Part shown: positions 22,600 through 35,760 of the stretch, piece by piece
How the letters are laid out: every line of letters starts with the position of its first letter
Numbering within the stretch: position 1 is the first letter of the stretch
Source of the DNA: Neurospora crassa OR74A
Taxonomy: Eukaryota > Ascomycota > Sordariomycetes > Sordariales > Sordariaceae
Length of the DNA: 64,000 nucleotides
NCBI RefSeq assembly: GCF_000182925.2
Contig: NC_026501.1
Location: forward strand, 6,365,917-6,429,916
Direction of reading: 5' to 3'
Made by a program: the position numbers and the translations under genes
The notes under the pieces: generated by a model
Seen by the model: the letters and a program-made list of their open reading frames with translations, nothing else
Told to the model about the DNA's origin: nothing
Database searches by the model: none

Positions 22600-25500
22600 C
22601 TTCGGACGAACTGGGTTTGGTTTATTTAAGCGAACCTTTCTTTAAAGGCCCGGACCTTTTTATTAAAATAGAAGTTAAGCGGCGAATAAAAGGTTTCCGT
22701 TTTTAAATTTTATATTAGTATAGTTTTATATACCTTAGTAATAACTTTTAAATATTTGGTTTAATATTTCGCTAACCTAATTACTATCCCCCAAAGTTTT
22801 TTATAGATTTTAATTAGCTAGTAGAATATTAAGGTTTTGTATACGATAGCGTTGCGGATATATTTAATATATATTTCCCTTATTTAAATCAAGGAATAAC
22901 CCTATATTTTTATTACTAATTTTATAAATATATTTATTTATATTATTATTTTCTTTTTTACTATTTTTGCGTAAGCTTTATAATTGAGTTTATAATTTAG
23001 TTAGACCTCTAGGAATTATATCAATTCCATTAGTTAAAGTACTATTTCCCCGAATTAGAGAGTTTCTATCTTTGGTACTTTCGTTCGTATAAAGTATATT
23101 AATTCTATTTTAATTACTTCGAATTTTATATTTCTCGCCCCTACCTATTTTAAATATATTTTCTATATTACTTATAGTATTTAGTAATGTTTTTTAGTAG
23201 TACGGGTTATTATTATAATATTAGTATCGTTAATAAAGTTAATTATAATTATATTTGGGATTATTATTAGTTTTTAGTATAGTAGGGTAATAAAGAAAAT
23301 AAATAAAATAGGGGAGAGGGGGGAGCTTTGTAGTATTCTAATAGTAATTATATAGGGGTAGGAGGTTTTATTATTAAAGAAGAGAGAGCTTCTTTTTCTA
23401 GCGATAAAGTTCGCTATTTACTAAATAATTTACGTTGGGAATTATATTTCCTATAGGGTATATAGAAGCTACTTATAATTAACTCTATTAAATACTCCCT
23501 TTAAATTTAGGAGTATAAGAGACGTTACAGCCCTAAATTTTTAAATTATATATATTATATTAGTAACTATTCGGATTATAAATTTTATTAAACGGCCTAT
23601 CTGGTTGCCTATTTAGCCCTCTAGTAAGAGGTTAAACTCTTCGGTTATTTATATAAACTTTTTAATTACAAATATTTCGAAGATTTTTCCTACGTTATTA
23701 AGTAGCGATATTAGTCTCTATACGCCTGCTAGCTTTTATTAAACGGTATTCTTCTTAGGCTTTTTAAGGATAATTATTTTTACGTCCTTAAATTGCTATA
23801 AAAAATGTCCGAGTTAGAGGCTAGCGAATATTAAGTATATTATAGCCTATTAGAATAGTTATTTATATAATTTTAGAAATTTATTTAAATATTAGTCGAT
23901 CCCGGGGGCTTTATTAGGCACTATCCGGGAAAATACGTTCTAAACGTCTTCTTCGTTAATTAGTTCGCTAATAATTATTAGTTTAGTATTATTTAATAAT
24001 TTAATTTAGTTTAGTAGGTAATCCGTTAGGACTTTTACCTTTAAGAAAAAGTAATTAGTAAAGATTTTGGCTTTATTATTATAATTTCCAACTTTTATTA
24101 TCCTTTTATAGGTTTAAAAGGTTAATAATTTAAGTAAGTCTATTAATTAGTAGCTTTAGGTATAGGCTTATTATTCTAAAGGCTAAAATTGATTTAGGTT
24201 TTTCGAAGCTTTAGCGATACTATTATACTATATAGTTTATTAAATTTTTGTAATTATCCTCTTCTTTTTTATTATAATTTCAATAAAATCCTTTTAATTT
24301 AATATTATTTAGTATTTAAATTACTCCTAATATATCTTCCGCGCTTCTTTTATTATTATTTTATATCCTAATATCTATCAATTCGCTTTCTTCATTCGAC
24401 CTTTCTTCTAATATAGGACGAATTCCTCTATAATACTTGTAAATTCTCCATCGAGTTTGTAAAAGGCGAATTTAAAATCCTCTACTATATTAATTTTTTC
24501 TAGGATCAATATCCGTTTTTCTAATATTTCCTTTACTTTTATTATATTTATAAAATTCTAACTATATTTTCCTTCTTTTTCCGCTTTTTTTATTTTTTTT
24601 TATTTAGACTTAAATTTCTTAAGGGTAGTAGTCCGAGCTAATTTATTTATATTTTTACATTCCTTAATATTCGGCTTTAATTCCGGGTAATAGTTATATA
24701 TAATTAATTATTCTATCCCTCTTTCTTTGTATTGTATTTCCGAATTTTATTAGTTTATTACGAGGGGTAAATAGGTTAAACCTCTAGTATTATACTTATA
24801 TAAGGAGGCGAACGGCCTTTGGGCTAGTCCTATTCTCTAAATCCTAATTAGGATAGTAGAGATTATAATTTTCAATTATAATTAAATTTCCCGCTAGGGG
24901 TTTAACCTTAATAAATTTAAAGAATGGTAATTCCTATTAATATTTTAATATTCCCTATATAAGGATAGGAGAGTAAATAAAAAAAACGGTCGTTAGGTCC
25001 TTTAAACTCTTAAATATTATTATAGTTTAATCTTTTNNNNNNNNNNNNNNNNNNNNNNNNNNNNNNNNNNNNNNNNNNNNNNNNNNNNNNNNNNNNNNNN
25101 NNNNNNNNNNNNNNNNNNNNNNNNNNNNNNNNNNNNCTTTATATAATCGACCCCGAAATATTTTCCGTTTCTAAGGCGGTAAATATCCCTATTTAAATTT
25201 TTACCCGGCTTCTAAATTGTTATAATATTATAAATTTCCTTTTGTTCAAATAGAAGTTTCCTTCTTTCGTACAATTTCTTTACGTTCTAATAGAATATTT
25301 TTAATTAGATTATTAATTACCCTAGAATAAGGTTCTATTTAGTCCCTTAATAGAGGATAAGGGTATTGCTTCTCCGGGGGGGGGGGGGTTATAATTGTAT
25401 AAATATTATTACCGCTATATAACTAAGTCCCCTTTATATTTTATAAGTATATATAGATATTTATTAGGCCCTATAGGTTTAATAATTTTAATTGGAAGGA

Positions 25501-26502
25501 TAGGCCGATAATCTTCTTCGGCCGTCCCCTCTTTATAATTCTTCTAATATATTTCTCTAGGGTAGTAATAATACGGGAATTGGGAGGGGCGTCTGGGAGG
25601 ATACCCTTAATTATAATTTTTATTATTGGTTTTAATACCTTTCCAATTAGGTTCCTACAGGGGGCGAACGCCTATAGCCTTTCGGCGTACGTAATAAATG
25701 CCTTCGTAATTACCTTCCGGAGAATAGGGTATTCCTTACAATTATATATATAGTAGCCCTTTTTTCTATATAGTTTATAATAGATAAGTAATTTATTATT
25801 ATTAGATAGGTAATTTATTTCGCCGAAGCGATCTCCTTTGTATTTAGTTTCGCCGTAGTAGGCGTAAATATTTTTTTAATAGTAAAATTTCGCTATATAT
25901 TTAATTTTTTAATATTTAAAGTATTATTGGACGTTATTTAAGGTTTAGAACGGTTTATATAGGTATATACTATTATTCTAGAAGAAGAAGTTATTTTAGA
26001 GGAAGTATATTACTAATACGGTAGTGATTTCTATTAGAAGTAGGCTTCTATTTTTTCTATCCCTTCTCTTCTATAGCTGAATTTTAATAATAAATACCTC
26101 TGGGTTTTTTTCTTTTGCTATATTCGATATAGTTTCCGATATAGTATAATTATTAATATTATTCTAAAATATATTTCGAATTAATATATTTATAATATTT
26201 ATAGTAATGAAAGTATTAGGGCCGAAAACTTCTTTAATTTATATTTAATTATACTAATATTAATTATATATAAATTTATCGAATATAATTATATAATTTC
26301 TAATCGTTAGTATTCTAATAGTTATTCGGATTATTAGGCTGGTATTCTTCTTGCTTAGGTATATAGCTAAGGTTGTTTTTGTATTTTTATTCGAATAGTT
26401 TATAAATTTAGTAGCGATTATTATTCCTTTAATAGTAAGTTATTGTTCGAGGTTGGAAGGGATAAATTTTTTAATAATAGTAAGTAGTTATTTGAAGGTA
26501 GT
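22600..26502 (-). mobile_element. LINE-1: Tad/I-like non-LTR retrotransposon, main part
   Basis: On the minus strand, from high to low coordinates. A gag-like ORF1 at about 26,490-25,550 has two degenerate CCHC zinc knuckles near 25,900-25,720, several Cys turned to Tyr (TGY to TAY). After the assembly gap comes a reverse transcriptase at about 24,000-22,900: KAPG-like motif near 23,900, PISLLN-like motif near 23,710, QSSPLSPILF at about 23,333-23,301, and FIND at about 23,240-23,225 where the family has (Y/F)xDD. The order ORF1, then RT is that of fungal Tad-type LINEs. The 5' portion lies at 35,088-35,760, cut off by Gypsy-1. The 3' end is not located. Stops fall at Gln/Trp/Arg sites as RIP predicts. 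Confidence 0.8.
25037..25136. other. Assembly gap (100 N)
   Basis: Exactly 100 N, a conventional scaffold gap of unknown true size, inside LINE-1 between its ORF1 and reverse transcriptase parts. Confidence 0.99.
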
Positions 26503-26774
26503 TAATACGGATCCTTTTTATGTATGTAGAATATTACATTAAAGACAGCAATTGAGCGTTGATGCCGGTCGTATGGAACCGCCCTACCGCCCCAGCAAGG
26601 TGGGTCTAGCGATAAGATAAGGAAGCGGACCCGCCCAGATGGATTATATTAATCTATCTGCGTGCAGCTCTCTCTCTTCCTAATTCTTCTTCCTCTATTA
26701 CACTTTATATAAAAATACTATTACTTTTGTATTAATTATAAGGTTGTTCTTTGAGGTATAAGTAGTCTATATTA
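26503..26774 (+). repeat. Gypsy-1 5' LTR (272 bp)
   Basis: Starts TAATACGG (ancestral TG..) and ends TATTA (ancestral CA). It aligns without gaps with 34,816-35,087; by hand I count about 36 differences, all transitions but one. A TATA-like TATATAAA is at about 26,706. Confidence 0.95.
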
Positions 26775-29700
26775 TATAGTAACTACAACGACTTTAATCC
26801 AGTTACCTTTTCAACTCTTTTTTCTATCAATCGAATTGTAGTAGATCGTACAGAAACCTACAATCCAATTGAGTTGTAGTAGGCTGGATAGTATTGCAAC
26901 AACCGATTTAAGTAAGTTATATCGCTCCCCTATATAAATAACCCTTCCTTCGCTTAGTCGAATTGTAGTAAACTACGGCGATACGTACTTCCTATTAAGT
27001 AGTCGAATTGTAGTAGATTGTACGATAATTACTATTAATCGGCCGAATAATAGTAGGCCGAACGATAATTACCCCGCCTAACGAACCTCGAAATTCTTAT
27101 ACGATTTACTACCTAAATTTAAAGTTCTTAAGTTATTAAGTTATAGTAGGCGTATACGAGATACCTTTAATACGAAAGGTTTCCCCCTATTTTCGAATTT
27201 AGGTAGATAATAGGTTTTCCCAATCCTTTATATTCACTTAGCTTTATTTTTTACCTAAATATTAATAACCGAAAATCGATAAATTAATTAAAATTATTAA
27301 CCGACGGTATAGTAATTTAATAATTAAATAAATTACCTAATAAGGGCTCTCCGGCCGGTAAAGTAAAATCTAACGCCAGTACAATATTACCCTTTAAGCG
27401 ATTTATAACTCCCTACGATCTTTGAGTTTTGGCGAGAAATATACGTTTTAAATTAATTAGTAAGTAATCCAATTACGAATTTAAAACAATAAGCCTATTC
27501 TTAAATTATTCGATTTAAAATTAGTAAGAGGAGTAATATAAATTTATTAAATTACTTACGCTTAAGGCTCTTAAAAGAATTAGAAATAATATAGAAATAA
27601 TAATATATATTTTAAATAAAATTAATTAAAATACCTTCAATTAAAATACTTAATATTAGCGAATCGATTACAATACCGATTATCTACAAATTAAAATAGA
27701 CGAAACTACTAGTTATATAAAGAATATTGAAATTGCCTTCGATAACCTTAGTAAAATTAATAATTAGAGGTACTACTTTATAAGAGCTAGGATGGATGCT
27801 ATATAGGAAGGTATTAATACTATACTTAATATAGTAATAATAAAGATTAATTAAATAATAGTATATTATACCCCGGTGCAAGCCCCCGTTTAATTATTAA
27901 GCAACTACTAGAACCTTTAAGGATTAATATTATTATCTTCGAAAAATAGTTTAAAGTAAATTCGGAGTAATTAATTAAATAGTTTTATATTTATAACGGA
28001 AGGCTATTTCGCTAAGACTATAATTAATACTATAAAAGGTATTAAATTACCTAAAAATATTATTCTCCCGCTTCGCAAGAATAACTCCTTTTAATTTTCT
28101 TTATATTACCCTAAAACTATTAATAAATAATATAATAATACTTTTACTAGTTTTAATAATTTAAAAGAGATAATAATTCGTTAATACCTCCTAACTTAAG
28201 GCGGTTAAACTTCCTTCGGCCCGTTCTTAGGATTTTCTAACTCTCCTAAGCGTAATAATTCGTACCTAGCGGTAACGGGATTCCTATTAATTACAATAAA
28301 GCTATTTAAATATAAGTCCTTATAGGTAGAAGATAGAAGTAGAACCCTAACCCCGTTACGTAGAAGTCCTCTATAATTAACTATAGCCGAATTAATTATA
28401 CCCCCTTATTAGAATTAAAATAAGGTTTCTATACGTAATCCTTATAATATTATAATCCCTTTTTATTAAAGCCGATAGTTAGAAGTACCCTAATTAAAAC
28501 CTCTTATAGTATTAGAGCCGCCGCTAATTAAATAATTACTAGTAGTAATATTTCAAACCTCGTATTAAAATACCTAGGTACTAATTACGGCCGTACTATA
28601 AATTCGTCAAATCCCGGCCAACTAGTAGCTAATTACCGCGTAAATATTAGCACTTTAATAGGCATTCTTTATTAATTTAATTATACTAATAAGCAAGCCC
28701 GCTACCCTAATAACGTTCTAAGTTACTAGTAATAGAATATTATATAACGAATTATATAAGACTATCTAGAATATAGAATGTAACTTTATATTTATAGCCC
28801 TTATCTTATATATAATTTAACGCTAGGCTAAGGAGTACCCTAATTTCTATATACTTAACGAATATAAATATTTTATATCCAAATTAAAGCGAGATAATAT
28901 AATATTTATTAATCTACCTATTAGCCCCCCAAATAGTCTGCTAAATAGTCTACTAAATAACCCGCCGTATAGAGGAGTAGGAGGTTCGGGCGACTTTGAT
29001 AATAATAGAAGTAATAGTAGAGATTTTAATAATAATAAACGTAGCTCCCGGCGACCGTTTAATAAAGAACGACCGTATTGTAAACTTTTTATAGGACTAT
29101 ATATCGCTAAGCCTAAATTGAAGTACGAAGAAATCGGCCAGTTCTATCCCTATTAAGAAAACCCGGATAATTTAAGTATAATTACCGATAGTCGAAATCT
29201 AATTTATACTAATATTTTTTACTTTATAAATAGGTTGAAATCCTTTATTAAAGATAATATATTAACCGATTTAATAGAATATTAATTTATTACTATATTC
29301 CAAATCCTTTTAGGAGGCTTAGCTATTTAATAATAGAATATAGAAGTTTCTCTAGAAATAAAGCGCGCCCTCCGACGTAATTCGTTAAAAGATTTATTCG
29401 ATATACTTATTAGAAGATAGACCCCGGACTTTGCAATTGCTATTAAGAAATTTATTAAAGGGTTAATTATATTGAAGGATATTATAGTTAATAAGAATAT
29501 TCTATCTAAATTTATATAGAAGTAATTACGTTATACGCGCGCTATAAGTATCTTTAGTAAAGATTCGTTAAATTAGGTCGGTATTATAGTCTAAACTTAA
29601 TTTAAAATAGATTTATATATTTAGACTTACTTAAAGCCCCCTAGGTATAGTTTATTAAGCGATTATATTAGAGAGGTCGACGAAATAAAAACTATATTTA

Positions 29701-32700
29701 TAATTACAGCCGCTAAGCAATATCCTTTTATTAAATATATAATATACTCTTTAAATAAAAATAAAAATAATAAGGTTAAATTAATTACTAAATTTTTCTA
29801 GTAGTAATCCGGAAAGAGAAATAATTATAATAATAATTATAGTAATTATAACCGGAATAATAGAAATAGTAGAGAAAACAATTAATATTAAAATTATAAT
29901 TACAATTATAATTACAATTGTAATTACTATAATTGGGACCGCTACAACCGGGACCGAAATAAGGATTAAGTATACTATATAGCCGACGACTAGTCCGCCG
30001 ACGACTAAATATATTATATTAATAACGGAGGCGATACATTTAACGGGTCTATAATTTTAGATTCTAATAATAAAATTGCTAATATAGTCTATAACGCTAG
30101 CCTTATTTACTATAAATATTATAGTACGTTTGCCTCGGATTTCGAAACTAGATAATATTAGTATAAGTGCGAATTAAGTAAGAGAGTGCAATAGGAGGCT
30201 ACGTTTATTAAATTGATGAGGGATAAGTATATTTATTATAGTTATTAAATTATATTAAGGAACGCCCTATTCCGGTATACTAAGTATTGCTTTAAGGTAA
30301 AGAAAGGTACTATTAAGGGAATATTTCTAAATCTCTCTTACTTTATATAGGAAGACGAAGGGGATAAACCAAACTCCTATAACGTTATTAAAGTACTATT
30401 ACTAGATAATTAGAATATTAAAAACAATTTACTATCGAACTATACCTACTTACGTATAAAAATTAAAGCCGAACCCTAAGCCGCTAACTGCGAGGTATGT
30501 ATTAACTTTAGAGTAGGAAAGTCTATAATTAACCGTAAGTTTTTATAAATATTCAACTATATAATCGAATATAAATAAACTCGGCGAATTAAAGGTACTG
30601 GAGGGTCTTAAACTATTAACAAATGGGCGATATTCTATATATATATAGTAGGTATTTAGAACAGTAAACCTATATTAATAAAAATAGTGAAATCCGTATA
30701 GGTTATTAATAATTTATTTACCAAAATACTATTCGCTAATAATTTTATAAATACTAAATAAGGATAAATCGATTACTCCTCTAGGACAATCCAATTTAAA
30801 TTAATAAGAAACTTTACCTTACTATTTACAGTAAACTACTAATATATTCTATACGTTCGGAAAATTACTATATTAAAGAAGGTTACCCTCCTACCCGGTT
30901 AATAAATTTATTTATTAATATTATACAAGTCCTTACCTAAAGGAAGGAGCTTTATATTTAATTTAAAATATATATTAGCCGTTAATACTATTATTAATAT
31001 AAAGACGCCTATAGTCGTCTTCGTTAAAAATAATACTAATAGTACTACTACTATTAATAAGCGGTTTAATATTAGAACTATTACTAAAAATAATAAAGGA
31101 GCATTCTTTAAAGCCTTATAGGATGGCGTATAGAGAGCGGCTGTATTAAATTAGGTATTAATTGCGACTTACAATTTCTCTAGTAAGAGTAGCCGAGGAG
31201 TTTGTAAAGTAGTTTAAATTTTGCCTACGGTACTAATTAATATAAAATTCGAATTAAACCTTTTTACTTAAGTAGTATTATTAGGAGCCGACCCTATTTT
31301 AGCTATAAGTATTTATTATATTAATAACTTTGCGGTAATAGAGAAAGTATGTAAAAGCGTAGAAACTATTAAGGAAGCCTTAGGAGACCCCGTTAATAAA
31401 AAACCGTACGTCCTAAAAAAGTATTTAATTTTAAAAATTTGTATAAATAGAGATGTACCCGATAAAATTTCTAAATAGGGAATTTATATATATAAAAGCT
31501 ATATTAAGGTTGAACTAGAAGAATTTATAAATTTGATTTATAAGTACGAGGATATGTAGGAAGAAAATTAAATAATTGAAGTTAAGGAGGAGGATATAAT
31601 AAAAGTACTATTAGTAGAAGGTTGGTAGAATTAGAAGATAAATATAAGGATATACCCCTTAAGTAAGAAAGATTAAGCTATAATAAATAAAGTCTTTAAT
31701 AAATTCTACGCTTAAGGAAAGATAAAATAGTATAAGGAAGTTACTCCCTTTATATATCTAGTATTTGTAATTTGGAGGACCGTTAAAAATAAGGCTAAAG
31801 GGCGCTCTATTATTAATTTGAGGGTACTCAACCGGGTTACTATATTAAATAATTATCCCTTTCCCCTTTAATTAAAGGTTATTACTCGCTTACAAGGAAA
31901 GAGGTATATTACGGTTATTAATATAGTATCTTTCTTTTACTAATTCGGTATTTAGCCCCCTTACTATAATAGATTAACCCTTATTAATTATTGAGGCTTA
32001 GAAACCCCGACTATTATACTTATAAAATTTCGCAATTCTTTAATATATATCCAACGTTTTATAAATTGTTTCCTTGTACTCTATAAAGCCTACTACTAGG
32101 CCTTTATTAATAATATTATTATAGCGTTGGATACGCTAAAGGATTATTTAAACTACTTTAATACTATCTTTAGCCTATTTATGTCCAAAGGTATTTCTAT
32201 TTTACTAAAGAAATCCTACTTCGGCTACCTAAATATTAAACTACTTAGTTTTAAGGTAGATGCTCTAGGATTAATAATAATCGCCGAGCGTATTACTGCT
32301 TTAAAGAATCTAATATTCCTAGACTAATTCAAAGCTTTAGAGTATTATATTAGAAGTTTAGGATTCCTATATTATTTAATCCTATACTATATATAATTCT
32401 TAAAATTATTATAAAAGTATAAGGTTACCCTTCTAATTAAGGGATGAAAATTTAGTAAAATTGTAACTAGTAATATAAATAAGTGGGCATATTATTATAT
32501 TTCTATAAAGTACAACCCGATATTAAAGGAAGTAGAATCTTTTAAAGTACTTTAGGAAGCGCTCTACGGTATAAACAACGGTAAAAAGCCAAATATTCTA
32601 TATTATTATAATCCCAATAAACAATTATTTATATAAATCGATAACTCTATTGAAAGAAACTTTAGCGTTATAATATTTTATTTAAAGGAAGGATATAATT

Positions 32701-34815
32701 AGTATTTAAGTACGCAAATTCTAGTAAGCTGAGTGCTACCGGTAATATTTTTAAATAAATATTTAATAAAAGTAGAAATGCAATATAGCCCGTCCGAATT
32801 GGAAGTAGTATATTTAATTTAGGTAGTTCGTCGCCTACGTACGATAATCTACTCTATTAATTAGTTTATTATTATACTTACTGACTACTTAATAATTAAA
32901 GGTATTATAGAATAAACAAGCCTATATACTACTTCGATGGATTATAATAATAAGAGATTAATAAATATATTAATTTACCTATCCTAGTATAACTTATAAA
33001 TATTCTACATCCTAAGTAAATTGAATTTTATATTAAATACCTTTAATCGCTTACGCGTAATTAGGGACGGCTTAAACCCCGATAGAGAATTAATCCTAAA
33101 TAATCTTTAGAAGGATAATAAAGTATATTTCGGGATATATAGAATTAAAATCCTTAAGAGTTAAGTATTATATATTACCGAAGTAAAGATATTAAACGAA
33201 TTATATTAATATATAATTGAAGGATATAAAAAATATAATAAATTCTCTAAAATTTTAAAAGATTTAAAGGGTTCTACCGAAGTTAATAGAGTAATTTCGT
33301 ACGCTAGCTACCCTTTTATTATTAATAATTAATTTGTTTATTATAATCGACTAAATAGACTCCGAGCTTTGAATGTTCCTTTTAATTACATTAAAGAAGT
33401 ATTTAGTACTACCTATAACGAAAAGTACTATTTCGGAAGGTAATGAATAATATATAATTTAAGAAATCTAGCTATTCCTTATAAAACTAACTTTATAAAG
33501 AAATATTTTAAGTACTACCCGGAGTATTAATTGAATTAAATTAGTAGAGACTTATTAAATAGAAGCTACTAACTAATCTAATTAGAGTATTTATTATTTA
33601 TAAGTATTATTACTATTGATTTTATTATTAAATTACCCGAGGTCTCTATAGTTAATTCCCTATAGAAGATTGAGGGTTATAATACTTTCGATATTCTAAT
33701 AATTATTATTAATAAAGTAATTAAACGGATATTCTTAATACTTAGGTATTTATTATATATAGCTAAAAAATAGGGAATAGTATTTACGTAATAGTTTATC
33801 TTAACCGATTAGGGCATACCTAAGGGTATTATTTTTAATTACGATTGGAAATTTATATTTATACTTTAGACTGGCGTTTGGAAGGTATAGGGTACTAAGT
33901 TACTAATAATAATAGTTTACTACCCCTAAGCCGACGGCCTATTAGAATATAAAAATTAAATTATTGAAATAGTAATCCGATTTTATTATTTTACTTTTCT
34001 AAATTCTAATTAATATAAAATCCTATTAATTCTCTAATAGAATTTAAATAGTGCTTTTATGTAGTTAGTTAATATATTCCCCTACGAATAACTATTTAGC
34101 TTTAAATTATCTAAGTTATTCGATATTCTTATAATTATTAAATATAATCCTAAAGCGCTAATTATTAAAGAGTATTTATACTAAAATACTATATTAGTTA
34201 TTAACTTCGTAATTGCTAATACTAAGTAACGGTATAATAATTATTACTATAATATCTAATTTAAAAAGGGAGATAAAGTGTTCTTACGATTATACTACGG
34301 CTATCGTTTATTAAGAAACCCTTTAAGAGTGCTATTATAATAGAGATTGGGGCCGTTTACTATTTTGAATAAAATAGGGAGGCTTGTATACCGTTTAGAC
34401 CTGCCAAAGAATATGAAAATCTACCCGGTAATATCGGTCGCATACCTATTATTCGCTCCCAACGGTAAGGACGTTTTTAATTGCAATTTACCTCTACCGG
34501 AATTAGTAGAAAATTCCTAATTTAAAGACGAATACAAGGTGGAGGTTATTTTGAAGTATAAGGAAATTAAAGGAGTTATTAAATATTTAATTAAATAGTT
34601 AGGATAAGGATATTAGTATAATTATTGGATAACGGAGAAAAGTCTAAATAATTGTTAAAAATTATTAACAGTATATTAGGATCGGTATGGAGGATGCCCT
34701 AGTTAGAAGCGTAGTAGAGGATACCCTAAGGGATTGGGAAGAAAAAAGGCAGGATTTTGAATGGATAAGTTGGATTATTAAGGATAGTAATTTTTTTAAT
34801 CTAGGAGCCGGGACT

Positions 34816-35087
34816 TAATACGGATCCTTTTTATATATATAGAATATTATATTAAAGACAGTAATTGAACATTAATACCGGTCGCATAGAACCGCCCTGC
34901 TGCCCCGGTAAGGTGGGTCTAGCGATAAGATATGGAAGCGGACCCGCCTAGATGGATTATATCAATCCATTTGCGTACGGCTCTCTCTCTTCCTAATTCT
35001 TCTTCCTCCATTACGCTTTATATAGGAATATTATTGCTTTTGCATTAATTGCAGGGTTGTTCTTTGAGGCACAAGCAGTCCATATCA
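34816..35087 (+). repeat. Gypsy-1 3' LTR (272 bp)
   Basis: Same length as the 5' LTR and keeps the canonical CA end (CATATCA). It is followed at once by the target duplication GTAGT. Confidence 0.95.
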
Positions 35088-35760
35088 GTAGTACTAATTT
35101 TATTCGGGTTAATTTTCGCTATAATATTAGCTTAATACTTCGGTACCTTTTAGGCGTCTTTTTTAATTTCCTTTAAAATATCCTTCTTTAGGTCGTTAAA
35201 ATCCTTTTTAGTAATCAATTAGTCGGTTCTAACTTTACTAGCTTTAGGTCGTATAGACCTACTTTTTCCGATACGTACCTTCGCGAATTCGAGAAATAAT
35301 TCTCGAGTTTAACGATAGTCTTCGGTCGAAATAGTATTATAATTTATAGATTTATTCACTTTAGTAATGAACTTCTTTAATATTTTATCGTTTTCCTCTA
35401 TTTTATCCGAAGTCTTCGTAGTAAGTACAGTTTTAGGATTATTATATATTAAGATTTCTACAAACGGGTTATAAATACTATTTTTGAATCTACAAACACC
35501 ACTATTAATAGTTATTAGTAACAATAATATAATACTATCGCTACACTCGTCGTAGGATATTATAAGGGATGTAAATTGTAACGGCACTAGCGGATAAATC
35601 CCGGCAAGCACGGCCCAGCCGGCCTAGTGGCTCGGATGCCCCGCACCGGGACTACGGGATAGCTATTTACTAGTAGGTACACTAATCGCCCGGGCCTCGG
35701 GGTTAAAACCCTAGACCTCGGACGTACCTTTATACGTTTCCCTCTTTTCTTCTTTATTTT
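35088..35760 (-). mobile_element. LINE-1 5' part: ORF1 start and GC-rich leader
   Basis: On the minus strand, 35,611-35,309 is an open stretch of 100 codons with KTVLTTKTSDKIEENDKILK-like character. The frame continues, broken only by RIP-type stops, to the Gypsy-1 insertion at 35,092. Removing Gypsy-1 and one target duplication joins NPNKISTT in frame to FK(stop)LLTIIKKF at 26,497. The stretch 35,583-35,760 is strikingly GC-rich for the block and keeps CpA/TpG; by position it would be the LINE 5' UTR/promoter. Tad-type ORF1 proteins start in such leaders. Confidence 0.7.

Larger units (their letters stand above)
26503..35087 (+). mobile_element. Gypsy-1: complete but RIP-killed Ty3/Gypsy chromovirus
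   Basis: 8,585 bp bounded by two 272-bp LTRs and a perfect 5-bp target duplication, GTAGT (26,498-26,502 and 35,088-35,092). Plus-strand order: gag at about 27.9-29.9 kb with an Asn/Arg-rich tail near 29.8-29.97 kb; protease region about 30.4-31.3; reverse transcriptase about 31.6-32.35 (FINN at 32,103-32,114 for F/YxDD, then LLKKSYFGYLNIKLLSFKVD); RNase H about 32.5-33.0; integrase about 33.4-34.3 (DWGIPKGII-like core near 33.8); and a C-terminal chromodomain about 34.52-34.66. The purine-rich GGAGCCGGGACT just before the 3' LTR is the polypurine tract. This gene order defines chromoviruses, whose chromodomain steers integration to H3K9-methylated chromatin. Confidence 0.93.
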
